From Pseudomonas lini (GTDB taxonomy: Bacteria; Pseudomonadota; Gammaproteobacteria; Pseudomonadales; Pseudomonadaceae), in contig NZ_JAUSSR010000003.1 in assembly GCF_030812475.1 (NCBI RefSeq), forward strand, positions 456,249-520,248: a DNA stretch of 64,000 nt, read 5' to 3'. The stretch's first letter is position 1; every line of letters begins with the position of its first letter. Below are positions 62,868 to 64,000 of this stretch, piece by piece. The notes below the pieces were generated by a model. That model was not told the DNA's origin, made no database searches, and was given only the letters and a program-made list of their open reading frames with translations. The translations under genes were made by a program, and so were the position numbers.

Positions 62868-63755
62868 TCAATCTGCCACGACGGCAGGCTTGACGGCATT
62901 GCCCATGGTCATGGTCGCGCCGACGGACGCCAGAATGATGCACAGGATCGCCAGCCACTGTGACAGAGAGAGGTATTCCTGGAGGAACAACAGGCCGGAC
63001 AATGCGCCGAAAGCAGGTTCAATGCTCATCAGCGTGCCGAATGTCCGGGCCGGCATGCGGGTGAGGGCGACCATCTCCAATGTGTAGGGCACTGCGGTGG
63101 ACAGCAAGGCGACACCAATGGCGATGGGGATCAGCGACGGAGTCAGCAGGGCGGCGCCCGCATGAACGATGCCGATCGGAGCGACGAACAATGCGGCAAT
63201 CATCACCCCTAGCGCAGCGGTCTGCACGCCATTGTCGGCACCGGCTTTTTGCCCGAACAGGATATACAGTGCCCAGCAGACACCCGCCCCCAAGGCATAT
63301 CCGGCACCTGCCAGGTCGATACTGGCGGAGGTGGCTCCAGTCGGTATCAACAACATCAGGCCGACGGCAGCCAAGGCGATCCACACAAAATCGATGGCAC
63401 GTCGCGAGGCGTAGATGGCAACCGCCAAGGGGCCGGTGAACTCCAGTGCCACCGCGATACCCAGGGGCACGGTGCGCAAGGACATATAGAAGAGGAGGTT
63501 CATACCGCCCAACGCCATCCCGTAGACAATGACAGTGCGCAGGGATTTTGCCGTGAGCGTTGCCCGCCATGGGCGCAGTATCAGCAGCATGATCACGCTG
63601 GCGAAAACCAGGCGCAGGGTAGTGGTCCCTTGAGCGCCCACAATGGGAAACATGCTTTTGGCCAGGGAGGCTCCAGACTGGATCGATGCCATGGCTATTA
63701 ATAGCAGGCCAACCGAGAACAGGGTCGAGGCAAGGCTGCGGGGCTGGTCATTCAT
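62868..63755 (-). CDS. EamA-family exporter, RhtA-like
   Basis: Inner-membrane DMT-superfamily protein of 295 residues with ten hydrophobic segments in two EamA repeats. ASIQSGASLAKSMFPIVGAQG near the start and the VPLGIAVALEFTGPLAVAI block are typical of the RhtA threonine/homoserine exporter. The second repeat shows STAVPYTLEMVALTRMPART with EPAFGALSGLLFLQE. Substrate is likely an amino acid or related compound. The start at 63755 (MNDQPRSLAS) is used; the frame opens further up without good start context. Single gene. Confidence 0.9.
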   Translation of the reverse strand: MNDQPRSLASTLFSVGLLLIAMASIQSGASLAKSMFPIVGAQGTTTLRLVFASVIMLLILRPWRATLTAKSLRTVIVYGMALGGMNLLFYMSLRTVPLGIAVALEFTGPLAVAIYASRRAIDFVWIALAAVGLMLLIPTGATSASIDLAGAGYALGAGVCWALYILFGQKAGADNGVQTAALGVMIAALFVAPIGIVHAGAALLTPSLIPIAIGVALLSTAVPYTLEMVALTRMPARTFGTLMSIEPAFGALSGLLFLQEYLSLSQWLAILCIILASVGATMTMGNAVKPAVVAD

Positions 63756-63887
63756 GCGTGGCAACGTCCAAAGAAGGAAACGAGAGTGTAGTGCTGATTG
63801 TTGGGCAATATACTGCGCATTCGTTGCAGGCGCGTCTATATATAAGCGGCGTTTTTGAGGATCTTGATAGAAATGCATAATCAGGGG

Positions 63888-63915
63888 TTGACGGCAGATC
63901 CTGAAAGCCTATAAT
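63888..63915 (+). promoter_or_regulatory. Strong sigma-70 promoter, stable-RNA type, reading off the window
   Basis: TTGACG, a 16-base spacer, then a perfect TATAAT, followed by a GC-rich discriminator TCGCCCC. No open reading frame begins in the remaining 85 bases. The downstream sequence (AGTTACGCAGTTTTCGACAG) is typical leader-like DNA. This looks like the first promoter of an rRNA or tRNA operon, or another highly expressed RNA, just outside the window. Confidence 0.6.
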
Positions 63916-64000
63916 TCGCCCCACTTCCGGCGCAGTCGAAACGGAAAACTCCTTGGTAAACAAAGAGTTACGCAGTTTTCGACAGCGGTTACGCTTCAGT

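Overview
The window is a GC-rich chromosomal segment of a fluorescent Pseudomonas, most likely of the P. fluorescens group. The main reasons are the pyoverdine genes pvdS, pvdL, pvdH, the MbtH-like gene and fpvG to fpvF, the many Pseudomonas REP/REPIN repeats, and conserved Pseudomonas neighbourhoods (mobA/moaB/moeA, soxR with its monooxygenase, yqjD/yqjE-like genes). No phage, insertion sequence, CRISPR array, tRNA or rRNA gene was seen.

Positions 1-21,965 are mostly core genome. On the minus strand lie a BvgS/EvgS-type hybrid kinase (cut by the left edge), its NarL-type regulator, a lone receiver protein, dgt and a three-gene ElaB/YqjE stress-type operon. They are followed by amt converging on a KefB-type antiporter, a glutaredoxin-like gene, a small gene behind a near-ideal LexA box, an RluA-type synthase, molybdenum cofactor genes (mobA, moaB-moeA), a lipid kinase, cheV, a MOSC protein, ppnP and an exonuclease. 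Next comes an atuR-like TetR gene with paired operators, beside what looks like the deletion scar of the acyclic terpene (atu) cluster.

Positions 22,000-54,050 are built around pyoverdine. An N5-hydroxyornithine acetyltransferase (pvdYII-like), the sigma factor PvdS behind a Fur site, and the 4,327-residue synthetase PvdL (acyl ligase-T, C-A-T, C-A-T-E, C-A-T) make and control the acylated chromophore precursor. PvdH supplies diaminobutyrate and the MbtH-like protein assists adenylation. The fpvGHJK-CDEF operon (minus strand) handles periplasmic release and capture of iron. Three exact and one weaker PvdS promoter element (TAAAT-N16-CGT) tie the biosynthetic genes together. Embedded in this region is a thiol-disulfide module (dsbD, a membrane thioredoxin, dsbG) with a two-component system, split by an AT-rich hemopexin-like gene and the remains of a second copy. 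Nine REP/REPIN elements lie between 23 and 54.4 kb (a tenth, single element is at 18.1 kb); one sits in the pvdL leader and one is translated in frame inside fpvD.

Positions 54,400-64,000 return to ordinary genome: a VOC protein, soxR with a perfect SoxR box and its monooxygenase target, a lipoprotein, a LysE exporter, a cysteine desulfurase, an Xaa-Pro aminopeptidase, a TetR-controlled SDR/isomerase pair, a small lipoprotein and an RhtA-type exporter. At the right edge a strong stable-RNA-like promoter reads out of the window.
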